A stretch of DNA of 64,000 bases from CBDFKU01 sp965248975 (GCA_965248975.1 CBDFKU010000013.1:1-64000), one strand, 5' to 3'. Shown: positions 51,434-60,303, counted from the first letter of the stretch. Numbers and translations: made by a program. The notes: generated by a model from the sequence alone, not told the origin.

Positions 51434-51867
51434 TTGACGTTCCCCGACCGCAGGGTCCCCATGTCCAGGATGAAGGCGCCGGCCCCGTCCAATGTGACGC
51501 TGCGCCGCGCGATCATCAGGGTGCCGAGGCTCTCGATTGTGACGTTGTAGATTCCGGGAGCCACATCGGGAAGGGTGAAGGAGGAAGTCCCGGAAGCGGC
51601 GTCGAAGATGGTCTCGGTTTCCACCACCCGCAGAGGCGTGTCGGCCAACACATCGGACCTGGCCGACACGTTGATCTGGAAGAGCTTGAGGGTTACGGGC
51701 TTCTCCCAACCCTCAGGCGCCGGCCGCTCCTCGGGAAACCTTACGATGCCCTGGGTGTCCACCGGCTCTTCCCCGGACTCCGTTAGGAGGAGGCCTCCGG
51801 CAACGGCGACGGCCGTGGTAAAGGATAGCAGGATCAAGACCAGAGGAATGACTCGAAGGGCCAGCAC
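51382..51867 (-). CDS. N-terminal fragment (signal peptide and beta-sandwich) of the giant protein
   Basis: 161 residues as an ORF. Signal peptide VIPLVLILLSFTTAVAVAGG, then a beta-sandwich region (VTLKLFQINVSARSDV; SFTLPDVAPGIYNVTIESLG) and DMGTLRSGNV. That phrase is the usual lead-in to a dockerin, and the real continuation is on the far side of the IS (NDDGRIDGEDL). The last 18 residues (KRLSHKWEVVNRTALSR and neighbours) are encoded by the IS end, and the stop lies inside the element. The native part is 51434-51867. Confidence 0.85.
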   Translation of the reverse strand: MLALRVIPLVLILLSFTTAVAVAGGLLLTESGEEPVDTQGIVRFPEERPAPEGWEKPVTLKLFQINVSARSDVLADTPLRVVETETIFDAASGTSSFTLPDVAPGIYNVTIESLGTLMIARRSVTLDGAGAFILDMGTLRSGNVKRLSHKWEVVNRTALSR

Positions 51868-51914
51868 GTTCCCCCTACCGCCGATCTCATTAAGGGAGAA
51901 GAGGTCGAGCCAAA

Positions 51915-51943
51915 ACTATATCATCGTCGATATACTAAGTCAA
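51915..51943 (-). promoter_or_regulatory. Sigma70-type promoter of the giant secreted-protein gene
   Basis: Minus-strand TTGACT (51938-51943), 17-bp spacer, TATAGT (51915-51920), 48 bp upstream of the ATG at 51867. Confidence 0.6.
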
Positions 51944-52077
51944 AAATATCCCGCCGCGGCATGGTACTCGGGAGGGATCGCGCGGATACCTCGGGGTGTA
52001 TACTGTACCCGACCTGGTGCTATAAAGAAACCGGGTGACCGTGGCGGTCTCGATCTCTCCCTTATAGGTGGTCCTTG

Positions 52078-52926
52078 ATGAAAGTTGGCATCCACACCTA
52101 CTCCGCGGGATACTCGGTGGACCCCGCCGTGCTCGCCACCAGGGCAGAGGAGATGGGCTTCGAGTCCTTCTGGGTGCCCGAACATCCCATTATACCCGTG
52201 TCCATGCCGCCGGTTCCGTTTTTCGAAGACGGTGTCCTTCCCGACCACTACAGCGAGAACCTGGACCCCTTTGTCGCCCTGGGCAGGGCCTCGGCGGTGA
52301 CCCAGAAGATAAAGCTGGGAATCGGCGTTTGTCTCGTCCCGGAGCGTAACCCCCTGGTCGTGGCCAAAGCGGCGGCTACGGTGGACCACTTGTCGGGAGG
52401 TAGGCTCATTCTGGGGGTCGGTGTGGGTTGGATCAGGGAGGAGACCGAGATCATGGGGGGCGACTTTCCCCATCGTTGGAGCCAGGCTTACGAGTTCATC
52501 CGAGTGCTCAAGGAGCTGTGGACCAAAGAGGAATCCGAGTACCACGGCAAGTACTATGACTTCCCTGCCGTCCGGTCCTTCCCCAAGCCGGCCCAAGTGC
52601 CCCACCTACCCATTTTCATGGGCAGCAACCGGCCTTACGCCCCTAGACGCGTGGTAGAGCTGGCCGACGGCTGGATGCCGGTAGGGTTCTCGCCAGAGAA
52701 GACAAATGAGGGTCGCGCCAAACTGGACCGGCTCGCCGAGAAGGCCGGGCGGGACCCGCGGTCCATCGAGCTCACCGTCTTCGGCTTGCCGGGACAGTAC
52801 AGGGACAAGGCGCTGGTGGAGGCCCTCTTCGCAGCCGGCGCGGATCGGGTGATCATCCTGCTGACTCGGACAAAGGGCGACGAGGTCCTGGCGGAAATGG
52901 AAGAGGTCGCCGGGACCGTCCTCTGA
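52078..52926 (+). CDS. LLM-class (luciferase-like) F420/FMN-dependent oxidoreductase
   Basis: 282 residues from ATG 52078 (TTG 52075 also opens the frame). TIM-barrel flavin enzyme: MKVGIHTYSAGYSVDPAVLATRAEEMGFESFWVPEH at the N terminus, KIKLGIGVCLVPERNPLVVAKAAATVDHLSGGRLILGVGVGW in the core (phosphate and cofactor loops), and PIFMGSNRPYAPRRVVELADGWMPVGF in the second half. The GVGVGWIREE segment is typical of F420-dependent members, but FMN cannot be excluded. Its partner and substrate are unknown. Confidence 0.88.
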   Translation: MKVGIHTYSAGYSVDPAVLATRAEEMGFESFWVPEHPIIPVSMPPVPFFEDGVLPDHYSENLDPFVALGRASAVTQKIKLGIGVCLVPERNPLVVAKAAATVDHLSGGRLILGVGVGWIREETEIMGGDFPHRWSQAYEFIRVLKELWTKEESEYHGKYYDFPAVRSFPKPAQVPHLPIFMGSNRPYAPRRVVELADGWMPVGFSPEKTNEGRAKLDRLAEKAGRDPRSIELTVFGLPGQYRDKALVEALFAAGADRVIILLTRTKGDEVLAEMEEVAGTVL

Positions 52927-52996
52927 TCTCGCCGGGGAGCTATACAAACTGCAAGAGCCCCATCGTGCAGCGCCTATTACAAGACTGCTCTGAGTG

Positions 52997-53025
52997 TTGA
53001 CCCTCTCAGACGGTGGTGCTAAACT
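52997..53025 (+). promoter_or_regulatory. Sigma70-type promoter of the DUF1501 cluster
   Basis: TTGACC (52997-53002), 17-bp spacer, TAAACT (53020-53025), about 125 bp upstream of the DUF1501 start. Confidence 0.55.
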
Positions 53026-53150
53026 CGGCCTATGCGGACAAAATAATGACATTAGAGGGGCCGCAGTTTCGCCTCGAAGACCGGCCTGATGCGGCAACCA
53101 CGTCCTCCAGGTTAACTTGGTAGCGCTCCAACGGCGAAGGGAGGGAACCC

Positions 53151-54287
53151 ATGTCATCCAGTGAGAGAGACCGTGTGCTGGTGGTGCTTTCGCTGTCCGG
53201 CGGGAACGACGGCCTGAACACCCTGATCCCCTACGGCCATCCTAAATACTATGACTACAGGCCGACCCTGGGGATCTCCGAAGACCAGGTGCTCCCCATC
53301 AACGGCGAGCTCGGGTACCATCCCAGCATGGTAGAGCACAAGAGGATGTACGACGAAGGCAACGTCGCCGTGATCCAGGGGGTCGGCTACCCCAATCCCA
53401 GCACCTCCCACTTCCGGTCCATGGATATCTGGCACACCTGCGAGCCCGACAAGGTGGGCACCGAGGGCTGGCTAGGCCGTGCCATCCGGGACCTGGACCC
53501 CAACGTGGAGAACGTGCTTACGGGGGTCAACTTTGGGCGGGGCCTGCCCCGGGCCCTGGTGGCTCCGGGCGTTCCCGTGTCCTCGGTGGGCAACCTGGAG
53601 ACCTACGGCGTGCTTACCGGCATCGACGGCGAGTCGCAGCGGGCCCGGGCGATAGACGTCTTCTCCCGGATGTACTCTCCGGCCCTGGGATCGGGTCCTG
53701 TGACCGACTACATACGGGAGACGGGCATGTCCGCCCTCCAGGGCGCCGACATCCTTAAGACGGCGCCAGCCCAGTACTCTTCCACGGTGGAATATGGAGG
53801 CGATCCGATTGGTCAGGGATTGAGGCAGATAGCCCAGGTGCATCTGGCGGACCTGGGCTCTAGGATCCTGTATACTACCTCCCCCTACAACGGATTCGAT
53901 ACCCACGCCATGCAGGCGGGAGCCCACTCCCAGCTGCTGATGAACGTGTCGCGGGGAGTGGCCGATTTCTACGAGGACCTGCATGAGCACAACCGGGGCG
54001 AAGAGGTGCTGCTGTTCATGTTCAGCGAGTTCGGGCGCCGCGTCCATGACAACGGGGGTGGCACCGATCACGGAACAGGCGGCATCTGCTGGGTCGTCGG
54101 CGACCCGATCAAGGGCGGCCTGTACGCGGAGTACCCCTCTCTCAAGCCGGAGGAGCTGGAGGGAGGCGGTGATCTGCAGCACACCGTCGATTTCCGCTGC
54201 GTCTACGCGACCATTGTGGAGAAATGGCTGGGGCTGGACTCCACGACGATCGTTGGGGGCTCCTTCGAGCAGATCGATTTTCTCTAA
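53151..54287 (+). CDS. DUF1501 family protein
   Basis: 378 residues, family length. Alkaline-phosphatase-like fold markers of DUF1501: LVVLSLSGGNDGLNTLIPYGHPKYYDYRP at the start, GNVAVIQGVGYPNPSTSHFRSMDIWHT, GYDT-like YNGFDTHAMQAGAHSQLL, and FMFSEFGRRVHDNGGGTDHG with the conserved Asp/His metal-site-like cluster. DUF1501 proteins normally carry a Tat signal; none is visible here, so it may be cytoplasmic or use the partner. ATG with GGGAGGG upstream. First gene of a three-gene run with the NHL and DUF1800 proteins. Confidence 0.92.
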   Translation: MSSSERDRVLVVLSLSGGNDGLNTLIPYGHPKYYDYRPTLGISEDQVLPINGELGYHPSMVEHKRMYDEGNVAVIQGVGYPNPSTSHFRSMDIWHTCEPDKVGTEGWLGRAIRDLDPNVENVLTGVNFGRGLPRALVAPGVPVSSVGNLETYGVLTGIDGESQRARAIDVFSRMYSPALGSGPVTDYIRETGMSALQGADILKTAPAQYSSTVEYGGDPIGQGLRQIAQVHLADLGSRILYTTSPYNGFDTHAMQAGAHSQLLMNVSRGVADFYEDLHEHNRGEEVLLFMFSEFGRRVHDNGGGTDHGTGGICWVVGDPIKGGLYAEYPSLKPEELEGGGDLQHTVDFRCVYATIVEKWLGLDSTTIVGGSFEQIDFL

Positions 54288-54311
54288 GACCGCTCAAACA
54301 GAGAGGTGACC

Positions 54312-55298
54312 ATGGCCAGCGTATTCTTTGGCATATCCACCCGCACATACCACTACGACCGCACCCTGGGCCGGGGCGACTTCTCCGGGGCGGGCTTCCG
54401 AAACCCAGCCGATCTGGCGCTGGGTTCCGAAGACCGCATCTATGTAGTCAGCCGTGGCTGGGAGTCTAGGCCCGACACAGTGCGGATCACCATAATGACC
54501 TACGAGGAAGACTATGTCGGCCAGTTCGGCCAGGGCGGGGAAGGACCCGGCGAGTTCATCGGGGCCACCTGTATCGCCCTGGACAGCGCCCAGAACGTCT
54601 ACGTCACCGACGAGTGGCTCGATCGCGTCTCCGTCTTCGACAGGGACGGGGATTTCCTGGCTCACTGGGGTGTCTCCGGGTCCGGCGACGGCCAACTGAG
54701 CAGGCCCGCCGGCATCGTTTTCGACGCCGAAGACAAAGCATACGTGGCTGACGGCAGTAACAATCGGGTACAGGTGTTCACCAAGGACGGAAAGTTCCTG
54801 GCCAAATGGGGCCAGCTCGGCAGTGGCGAGGGCCAGTTCAACCTCCCGTGGGGCATGACTATCGACTCCAGGGGCGACGTCTACGTGGCCGACTGGCGCA
54901 ACGACCGAGTCCAGAAGTTCGACGCCGACGGCCGGTTCCTGGCAGAGTTCGGGGAGAGCGGCAACCTCGTAGGGCAGTTCAACCGGCCCACCGACGTGGC
55001 CGTCGACAAAGATGGCGACATCTATGTCTCCGATTGGCGCAACGACCGGGTCCAGGTACTCACCCCCGATGGCCGACACGTTACCACCTTCACTGGTGAT
55101 GGCGATATCTCCAAGTGGGCACAGGAAAAGCTCAACGCCAACCCGGACATGATCAAGCAGCGCGCTATGATGAGGGACCTGGAGCCCGAGAGACGCCTGT
55201 GGCGTCCCAAGGGCCTGGAGGTAGATGGCCGGGGTAGGATCATCATAGTCGACAGTAATCGCGACCGCCTCCAGGTATACCAGAAGGACGAATCCTAA
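54312..55298 (+). CDS. NHL-repeat beta-propeller protein
   Basis: 328 residues from ATG 54312 with GAGAGG upstream (GTG 54306 also possible). About six NHL blades with the pattern GxGxGQFxxPxGIxxDxxGxxYVxDxxNxRVQxF: GPGEFIGATCIALDSAQNVYVTDEW, GDGQLSRPAGIVFDAEDKAYVADGSNNRVQVF, GEGQFNLPWGMTIDSRGDVYVADWRNDRVQKF and LVGQFNRPTDVAVDKDGDIYVSDWRNDRVQVL. No signal peptide or membrane helix. It sits between DUF1501 and DUF1800 and may tie the two in a complex (inferred). Confidence 0.88.
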   Translation: MASVFFGISTRTYHYDRTLGRGDFSGAGFRNPADLALGSEDRIYVVSRGWESRPDTVRITIMTYEEDYVGQFGQGGEGPGEFIGATCIALDSAQNVYVTDEWLDRVSVFDRDGDFLAHWGVSGSGDGQLSRPAGIVFDAEDKAYVADGSNNRVQVFTKDGKFLAKWGQLGSGEGQFNLPWGMTIDSRGDVYVADWRNDRVQKFDADGRFLAEFGESGNLVGQFNRPTDVAVDKDGDIYVSDWRNDRVQVLTPDGRHVTTFTGDGDISKWAQEKLNANPDMIKQRAMMRDLEPERRLWRPKGLEVDGRGRIIIVDSNRDRLQVYQKDES

Positions 55299-55339
55299 CC
55301 CGGATACCACGACCCGGATACCACTACCCGGATACCACT
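55298..55339 (+). repeat. Three tandem 14-bp repeats before the DUF1800 gene
   Basis: ACCCGGATACCACG (55298-55311) then ACCCGGATACCACT twice (55312-55325, 55326-55339). The block starts at the stop codon of the NHL gene and ends two bases before the AAGGAG ribosome site (55342-55347). Confidence 0.92.
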
Positions 55340-55353
55340 ACAAGGAGATCACG

Positions 55354-56772
55354 ATGGCGGACAACGACATAGCCTTGATGGCCCACTTGATGCGTCGCGC
55401 CGGCTTCGGAGCGGCCCGAGACGAGCTGGAAGCGCGGGCCGCCGAAGGATATGAGGCCACGGTCGAGGAGTTGCTTCATCCGGACGACCAGCCGGACTTG
55501 GAAGATGACCTCATGGAGCGGTACCGGCCGGACTACTCCGAGCTCCTGGCTATTCCCTCCACCAAGGATGCCTGGGTGTACAGGATGATCAACACCAGGC
55601 GCCAGCTCCAGGAGAAGATGGTCCTCTTCTGGCACGGTATATTCCCCACCGGCTTTGCCAAGGTGAACAACGCCCTGATGATGAACGTCTACATCGGCAT
55701 GTTTCGCCAGCATGGCATGGGCAACTTTCGGGACATGCTGGTGGAGCTTTCCCGGCACCCCGCCATGGTGTTCTATCTGGACAACACTGAGAACCATCGA
55801 GGCTCGATCAACGAGAACTACGGCAGGGAGCTGCTGGAGCTGTTCTCCATGGGCGTGGGCATGGACGGACATCTCAACTACAACGAGGATGACGTAAAGG
55901 CGGCCTCCCGCGCCTTCACCGGTTGGAATCTGGAGCCGACCATGCCGCTGTTCCCCTATGGCAGGGACATATGGCGTTTCCGCTACGACCCCACCGACCA
56001 CGATAGCGGTGAGAAGACTTTCCTGGGCGAGACGGGCAAATGGAACGGGGAGGATATCATCGACATAATCCTCCGCCAACCCGCAACGGCCAGGTTCGTG
56101 GCACGGCACCTATACACCTTCTTCGTGGCCGACGAGCCCCAGGTGCCGGCGTGGAAGGACACGCCTCCCCGCGACATGGAGGCGACCAGCACCCTGGAGA
56201 ATGTGCTCGTGGAGAACAACTACGAGCTGAAGCCGGTGCTGTATACCCTATTCAATTCCGACTTCTTCAAACAGGCCCGCTTCGCCAGGGTAAAGAGCCC
56301 AGCCGAAGTGGTGATTGGCACCATGCGGCTGGTCAAGGACCACACCGAGGTGAAGCCGGGCCTACACCCGATAACCGAAGAGTGCTCTTACATGGGCCAG
56401 GACTTGCTGAACCCGCCTTCGGTGGAGGGGTGGCATACCGGCAGGGAATGGATCGACAGCGGCACCCTGGTGGAGCGGGTCAACTTCATGGCCGACCAGG
56501 TTGGAAACCCGGACTTGCCGGGCGTCAGGTTGATCGTCGATCGGATGAGCACCGGAACCTCGGTTATGTCGGCGGAGGAGTTCGTCGACGGCTGCCTGGA
56601 CCTGATCGGTCCGGTGGAGCTGGGCGCCGTGAGCCGGGAGGCGTTGATCGACCACATCAGGAGCGACGGTGAGCTGAGACGGTCGACTGAGGACGAGCGT
56701 GCCAGGTTCGCCGGCCGGGTGGTCGAGACTCTACAGCTCATCGTCGCTACACCGGAATACCAGTACGCCTGA
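55354..56772 (+). CDS. DUF1800 family protein
   Basis: 472 residues, full length for DUF1800. Helical protein with the family blocks: MAHLMRRAGFGAARDELEA, LQEKMVLFWHGIFPTG (conserved WHxHF-like helix, here WHGIF), NYGRELLELFSMGVG (NxARExxELHtlG-like), DDVKAASRAFTGWN, TARFVARHLYTFFVADEP and LLNPPSVEGWHTGREWI. ATG with AAGGAG upstream. DUF1800 and DUF1501 genes are neighbours in many bacteria and probably act together; here the NHL propeller is inserted. Molecular role unknown. Confidence 0.92.
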   Translation: MADNDIALMAHLMRRAGFGAARDELEARAAEGYEATVEELLHPDDQPDLEDDLMERYRPDYSELLAIPSTKDAWVYRMINTRRQLQEKMVLFWHGIFPTGFAKVNNALMMNVYIGMFRQHGMGNFRDMLVELSRHPAMVFYLDNTENHRGSINENYGRELLELFSMGVGMDGHLNYNEDDVKAASRAFTGWNLEPTMPLFPYGRDIWRFRYDPTDHDSGEKTFLGETGKWNGEDIIDIILRQPATARFVARHLYTFFVADEPQVPAWKDTPPRDMEATSTLENVLVENNYELKPVLYTLFNSDFFKQARFARVKSPAEVVIGTMRLVKDHTEVKPGLHPITEECSYMGQDLLNPPSVEGWHTGREWIDSGTLVERVNFMADQVGNPDLPGVRLIVDRMSTGTSVMSAEEFVDGCLDLIGPVELGAVSREALIDHIRSDGELRRSTEDERARFAGRVVETLQLIVATPEYQYA

Positions 56773-56876
56773 GGAGTACAGACCGGGGCCCCTCAACGTT
56801 TCGTGGCTCCAGGCAAGGTCCGCACGGCCCCTCCCGTGGCCCTACAAAACTGTCGGTCACACAGTGCTTCCAGGCC

Positions 56877-56905
56877 TTGACATCTCCATAGCGTACTAAT
56901 ATGAT
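56877..56905 (+). promoter_or_regulatory. Strong sigma70 promoter of the small secreted protein
   Basis: Consensus TTGACA (56877-56882), 17-bp spacer, TATGAT (56900-56905). Just downstream, near +1, an inverted repeat CGTGACC (56910-56916)/GGTCACG (56930-56936) could be an operator or leader hairpin. Confidence 0.7.
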
Positions 56906-56999
56906 TATGCGTGACCTCGTACACGGCAAGGTCACGTAATTGTTGTCATACGTTTCCAAGAGGCCGTTCCCTTTTAGGAAGATGCGCGAAGGAGGACCG

Positions 57000-57455
57000 A
57001 TGAGGAGGCTTCTCAACAGTAAGCTATCGATCATAGCGCTAGTCGTTGGAGCCGTCGTTCTTGTAAGCGGTGTAGCATTAGCCGCGACCAGCACTGGCCC
57101 GAACTCCAGCGTTAGCGAACAGGAAGCGGGCGCGGTGGCCATCTTCTCGATCCCGCTGACCGTTCCGGTAGGCGGGGAGCTTAAGGTGGCGGGAGCCGGG
57201 TTCGAAGCAGGTGAGACCGTGCTCTTCCAGATCGTGACAGGCACCGGCCTCCCCATCTTCCTCCAGGGTGGGCAGGCAAACAACGCCGGGGCGTTCCTGG
57301 CCGATGCGTCGGCCAACTCCCCCTCTGGGGGGCTCCCAGAATCCCTGGAACCCGGTGTCTACACCATCAGGGCCCTCAGTGGGTTCGGTGATCACGTAGC
57401 CAGTGCGCCGCTGGTTATCTGCCTACCCGATCCCGACAGTGGGAAGTGCGAATAG
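57000..57455 (+). CDS. Small secreted beta-sandwich protein
   Basis: 151 residues from ATG 57000, preceded by GGAGG; the open frame starts at 56940. Clear signal peptide (basic MRRLLNSK, hydrophobic LSIIALVVGAVVLVSGVALA, cleavage after ALA). The mature part is one Ig/IPT-like domain: LTVPVGGELKVAGAGFEAGETVLFQ, ANNAGAFLADASANSPSGGL, and LEPGVYTIRALSGFGD. Two Cys near the end (ICLPDPDSGKCE) could form a disulfide. No enzymatic motif. Single gene with its own strong promoter and terminator. Confidence 0.75.
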   Translation: MRRLLNSKLSIIALVVGAVVLVSGVALAATSTGPNSSVSEQEAGAVAIFSIPLTVPVGGELKVAGAGFEAGETVLFQIVTGTGLPIFLQGGQANNAGAFLADASANSPSGGLPESLEPGVYTIRALSGFGDHVASAPLVICLPDPDSGKCE

Positions 57456-57510
57456 GTTCTGCTGTAACGGAGTAGTCCACCAACTAGCTGACAATCGATG
57501 TAACGAACAA

Positions 57511-57547
57511 GAAGAGGAGCCTCGTACGAGGCTCCTCTTCTTTATTT
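57511..57547. terminator. Bidirectional intrinsic terminator
   Basis: A perfect 15-bp palindromic stem, GAAGAGGAGCCTCGT at 57511-57525 pairing with 57526-57540, flanked by AA and TTTATTT. It lies between the convergent secreted-protein (plus) and CorC-like (minus) genes and can serve both. Confidence 0.9.
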
Positions 57548-57565
57548 CATGCTTCACACCGCTGC

Positions 57566-58786
57566 TTAATCCTCTTGCGGACCGCCTCCGACCCTGCTGA
57601 GCTTGACCTTGCGTATCCTTCTGCCCAGGACGGAGACCACCTCGAGTCGGAGCCCGTCGTAGAACACCGTGTCCCCTGGCTGTGGCACTTTACCCAACGC
57701 CGTGTATACCAGGCCTCCTACGGTGTCCACATTCTCTTCGACTACCGGCGCCGGAAAGAGCTCGGGCAGATCGTCCAATCCGACCCTGGCATCCGCAATC
57801 ACATCGCCGTTGTCCAGGTGTGTGATGGGAGGTTCGATGGTGTGGGAGAACTCGTCCTCGATCTCTCCCACGATCTCCTCCAGCAGGTCCTCGAGGGTAA
57901 CCAGCCCCTCGATGCCCCCGTACTCGTCCACCACCAGTGCAAGCTGGACCCGCTTTTCCTGCATCTCCTTGAGGAGCTCGTCCAGCCGTTTGGATTCGGG
58001 GATGAAGTAGGCGGGACGCAGGGTCCCCTCCAGGAGTGGGTACTCGTCGGCGGCACCCAGGAATGGGAGCAGATCGCGGGAGTGCACCACCCCTATCACG
58101 TCGTCGATAGCGGTGCGATAGACGGGGAGCCGGCTGTGGCCGGACTCCAGCATGCGGCTGGAAACCTTGGGCAGGGGAGTGTCGGCCTCGATGGCCACGA
58201 TGTCCACTCTGGGTATCATTATCTCCCGGGCCGTAGTCTCGTCGAGCCTGAGGATGGAGCGAATCATCAGTCGCTCCCGGGCGTCGAGCTCCGCCTGTTC
58301 CTGCTCCGTTAAGACCGGCACGTCCTGGCCTGCCGGGTCCAGGCTGCCTTCGCCGCCGTCCCAGCCGTCGCCGGCTTCCGGCTCTCCGATCATGGTACCT
58401 TCGAGAGTCGACAGACGGGCCGGACGCATCAGGCTGATCAGGAAGGGGGCCGCCAGGAAGGACATGGCGGTGCTATTCCGCCCGGCGATGAGCTTTGCCA
58501 CCAGATGAACGACCCCGACCACGGCCAGGGAATCGATGGCAATCACCGCTACGTAGCCTACGCTGGGGCCGCGCTGACCCAAAGCCAGGGATTCCGCGGA
58601 AAGCACGGCGGCTACGATGCACGCCAGCCGGAGAACGCGGAGGGTGCCCAGGGAGCGTCGTAGACGATCAGGGGGCCGCAGGTAGGTTACGCCGGGAGCG
58701 ATGAGACCACGCACAAGGCTGAGGTAGGCAAAAGCTATCAGGAAAGCTGCCAGAGACAGACTTGATGCTAAACCGCTTGTATCCAC
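57566..58786 (-). CDS. HlyC/CorC-type CBS-domain membrane protein
   Basis: 406 residues from GTG 58786 (TTG 58810 also opens the frame; GGAGG lies between). The N-terminal third is a shortened membrane part with about four helices (SLAAFLIAFAYLSLV; ACIVAAVLSAESL; VAVIAIDSLAVVGVV; FLAAPFLISL). Then RSILRLDETTAREIMIPRVDI starts a CBS pair (SGHSRLPVYRTAIDDVIGVVHSRDLL; KRVQLALVVDEYGGIEGLVTLEDLLEEIVGEIEDE), ending in a CorC/HlyC transporter-associated domain (FYDGLRLEVVSVLGRRIRKV). The family acts in Mg2+/Co2+ handling. The DUF21 part looks degenerate. Confidence 0.88.
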   Translation of the reverse strand: MDTSGLASSLSLAAFLIAFAYLSLVRGLIAPGVTYLRPPDRLRRSLGTLRVLRLACIVAAVLSAESLALGQRGPSVGYVAVIAIDSLAVVGVVHLVAKLIAGRNSTAMSFLAAPFLISLMRPARLSTLEGTMIGEPEAGDGWDGGEGSLDPAGQDVPVLTEQEQAELDARERLMIRSILRLDETTAREIMIPRVDIVAIEADTPLPKVSSRMLESGHSRLPVYRTAIDDVIGVVHSRDLLPFLGAADEYPLLEGTLRPAYFIPESKRLDELLKEMQEKRVQLALVVDEYGGIEGLVTLEDLLEEIVGEIEDEFSHTIEPPITHLDNGDVIADARVGLDDLPELFPAPVVEENVDTVGGLVYTALGKVPQPGDTVFYDGLRLEVVSVLGRRIRKVKLSRVGGGPQED

Positions 58787-58829
58787 GTCCTCGTATCCTC
58801 CCTGCTCCAACCGAAGGGACTGGGAGGCC

Positions 58830-60209
58830 TTAGGGCGACGGCTCCTTTACTGCCCGGCTTTTCTTCGACTCTACTATTTTAGCAGGTACCCCGACGGCCA
58901 GTCTATGGGGAGGCACGTCTTTTGTGACCACTGCGCCCGCACCGGTAACGGCTCCAGCCCCGATCTTCACCGGTGCCACGAACATGGTGTCGCATCCGAT
59001 GAAAGCGCCCTCCTCCACCACCGTCCGATGTTTCTGTACGCCGTCGTAGTTGCACGTGACCAGGCCCGCACCCAGGTTCACCCCGGCGCCTATGGACGCG
59101 TCCCCGACGTAGCCGAAGTGGCCCATGGTCACGTCCCGGCCCAGCCGGCTGTTCTTTACCTCGGCGAAGTTGCCCAGGTGCACACCGGTCTCCAGGTATG
59201 CGCCGGGCCTGAGGTGGGCGAAGGGCCCCATGTCCACCGACTCTTCCATAACGGCCTCTTCCAGGACAGACGCCACCACTTTGCATCCGTCGCCGATATG
59301 CGAGTCCTGGATCAGCGTGCTAGGCCCTATGAGGCAATCGCTTCCTACCTGGGACCGGCCCAGTATCATCGTGTTGGGGTAGATCACCGTATCCTGTCCG
59401 ATCACCGCCGACGCGTCCACGAAGGTGGAGGCGGGGTCGAGCATGGTTACTCCCTCCCGCATCCATCGGTCCCTGATGCGCTGTCGCATGGCCGCCTCGG
59501 CCCGGGCCAGCTGTCGACGGTCGTTGATTCCCAGCACCTCTTGGGCCTCCTGGGAAACAACCGCCTGCACCCCGGCTACCTGGGCAGCCGCCATCGACAC
59601 CAGTGTGGTCAGGTAGAACTCCCCTACCGGGGCTTTCTCGACTCTGGGCAGGTTCTCCCATAGCCATTCGGCCCGGAAGCAGTAAGCCCCTCCATTGGCC
59701 TCGAACGTTTTCGTACCCTCATCTCCCGTCATATCCTTGGCTTCCACGATTCGGGTCACCTGGCCGTCACCGTCCCTTACGATCATGGCCATACCTTCGT
59801 CGGGCCAGCTTGGAGCCGAAAGGAGAGTTATCGCCGATCCCCCGGAGAGGTGCCGGGCGCAAAGGCTCTCCAACGTCTCCGGACGAACCAGGGGCGAGTC
59901 GCCGTTGAGCACCACGACGTGCTCCGCCTGTCCCCCCAGCAGGGGCGCCGCCTGGAGGAGGGCGTGCCCCGTCCCCAGGGGTCGGTCCTGCAGCGCGTAC
60001 TGCACCGAGTCTCCCAACAGCGCCTTTATCCCCTCGACGTTATCCGAGGATACTACCACTACTACGCGCCCGATCCCGGCATCCTTGAGGGCCTCTACTG
60101 GAAAAGTCAGGAGCTCTCGGCCGCAGAGCTTGTGGAGCACCTTGGGGGTCTTGGACTTCATCCGGGTGCCGGCCCCGGCGGCCATCACTACTCCGGCCCA
60201 GACGTCCAT
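58830..60209 (-). CDS. glmU: Bifunctional UDP-GlcNAc pyrophosphorylase / GlcN-1-P acetyltransferase
   Basis: 459 residues, full length. N-terminal uridyltransferase: VVMAAGAGTRMKSKTPKVLHKLCG (nucleotide motif and Lys), LQDRPLGTGHALLQA, VVLNGDSPLV (Mg Asp), EANGGAYCF. Linker, then the left-handed beta-helix acetyltransferase with hexapeptide repeats, HLRPGAYLETGVHLGNFAEVKNSRLG (catalytic His in the family), GHFGYVGDASIGAGVNLGAG and NYDGVQKHRTVV. It makes UDP-GlcNAc, the precursor of peptidoglycan and glycans, in two steps. ATG with GGAGG upstream. Divergent from the antiporter. Confidence 0.95.
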   Translation of the reverse strand: MDVWAGVVMAAGAGTRMKSKTPKVLHKLCGRELLTFPVEALKDAGIGRVVVVVSSDNVEGIKALLGDSVQYALQDRPLGTGHALLQAAPLLGGQAEHVVVLNGDSPLVRPETLESLCARHLSGGSAITLLSAPSWPDEGMAMIVRDGDGQVTRIVEAKDMTGDEGTKTFEANGGAYCFRAEWLWENLPRVEKAPVGEFYLTTLVSMAAAQVAGVQAVVSQEAQEVLGINDRRQLARAEAAMRQRIRDRWMREGVTMLDPASTFVDASAVIGQDTVIYPNTMILGRSQVGSDCLIGPSTLIQDSHIGDGCKVVASVLEEAVMEESVDMGPFAHLRPGAYLETGVHLGNFAEVKNSRLGRDVTMGHFGYVGDASIGAGVNLGAGLVTCNYDGVQKHRTVVEEGAFIGCDTMFVAPVKIGAGAVTGAGAVVTKDVPPHRLAVGVPAKIVESKKSRAVKEPSP

Positions 60210-60274
60210 GGAAGCACCTCCTCAATTGGAAAGCAGGCCACACTCCGGCCAGCAAATACCCCGTTCTCTCCTAA

Positions 60275-60303
60275 ATGGTAAGGGGAGACCCCATTACCGT
60301 CAA
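60275..60303 (-). promoter_or_regulatory. Sigma70-type promoter of glmU
   Basis: Minus-strand TTGACG (60298-60303), 17-bp spacer, TACCAT (60275-60280), 66 bp upstream of the ATG. Confidence 0.5.
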
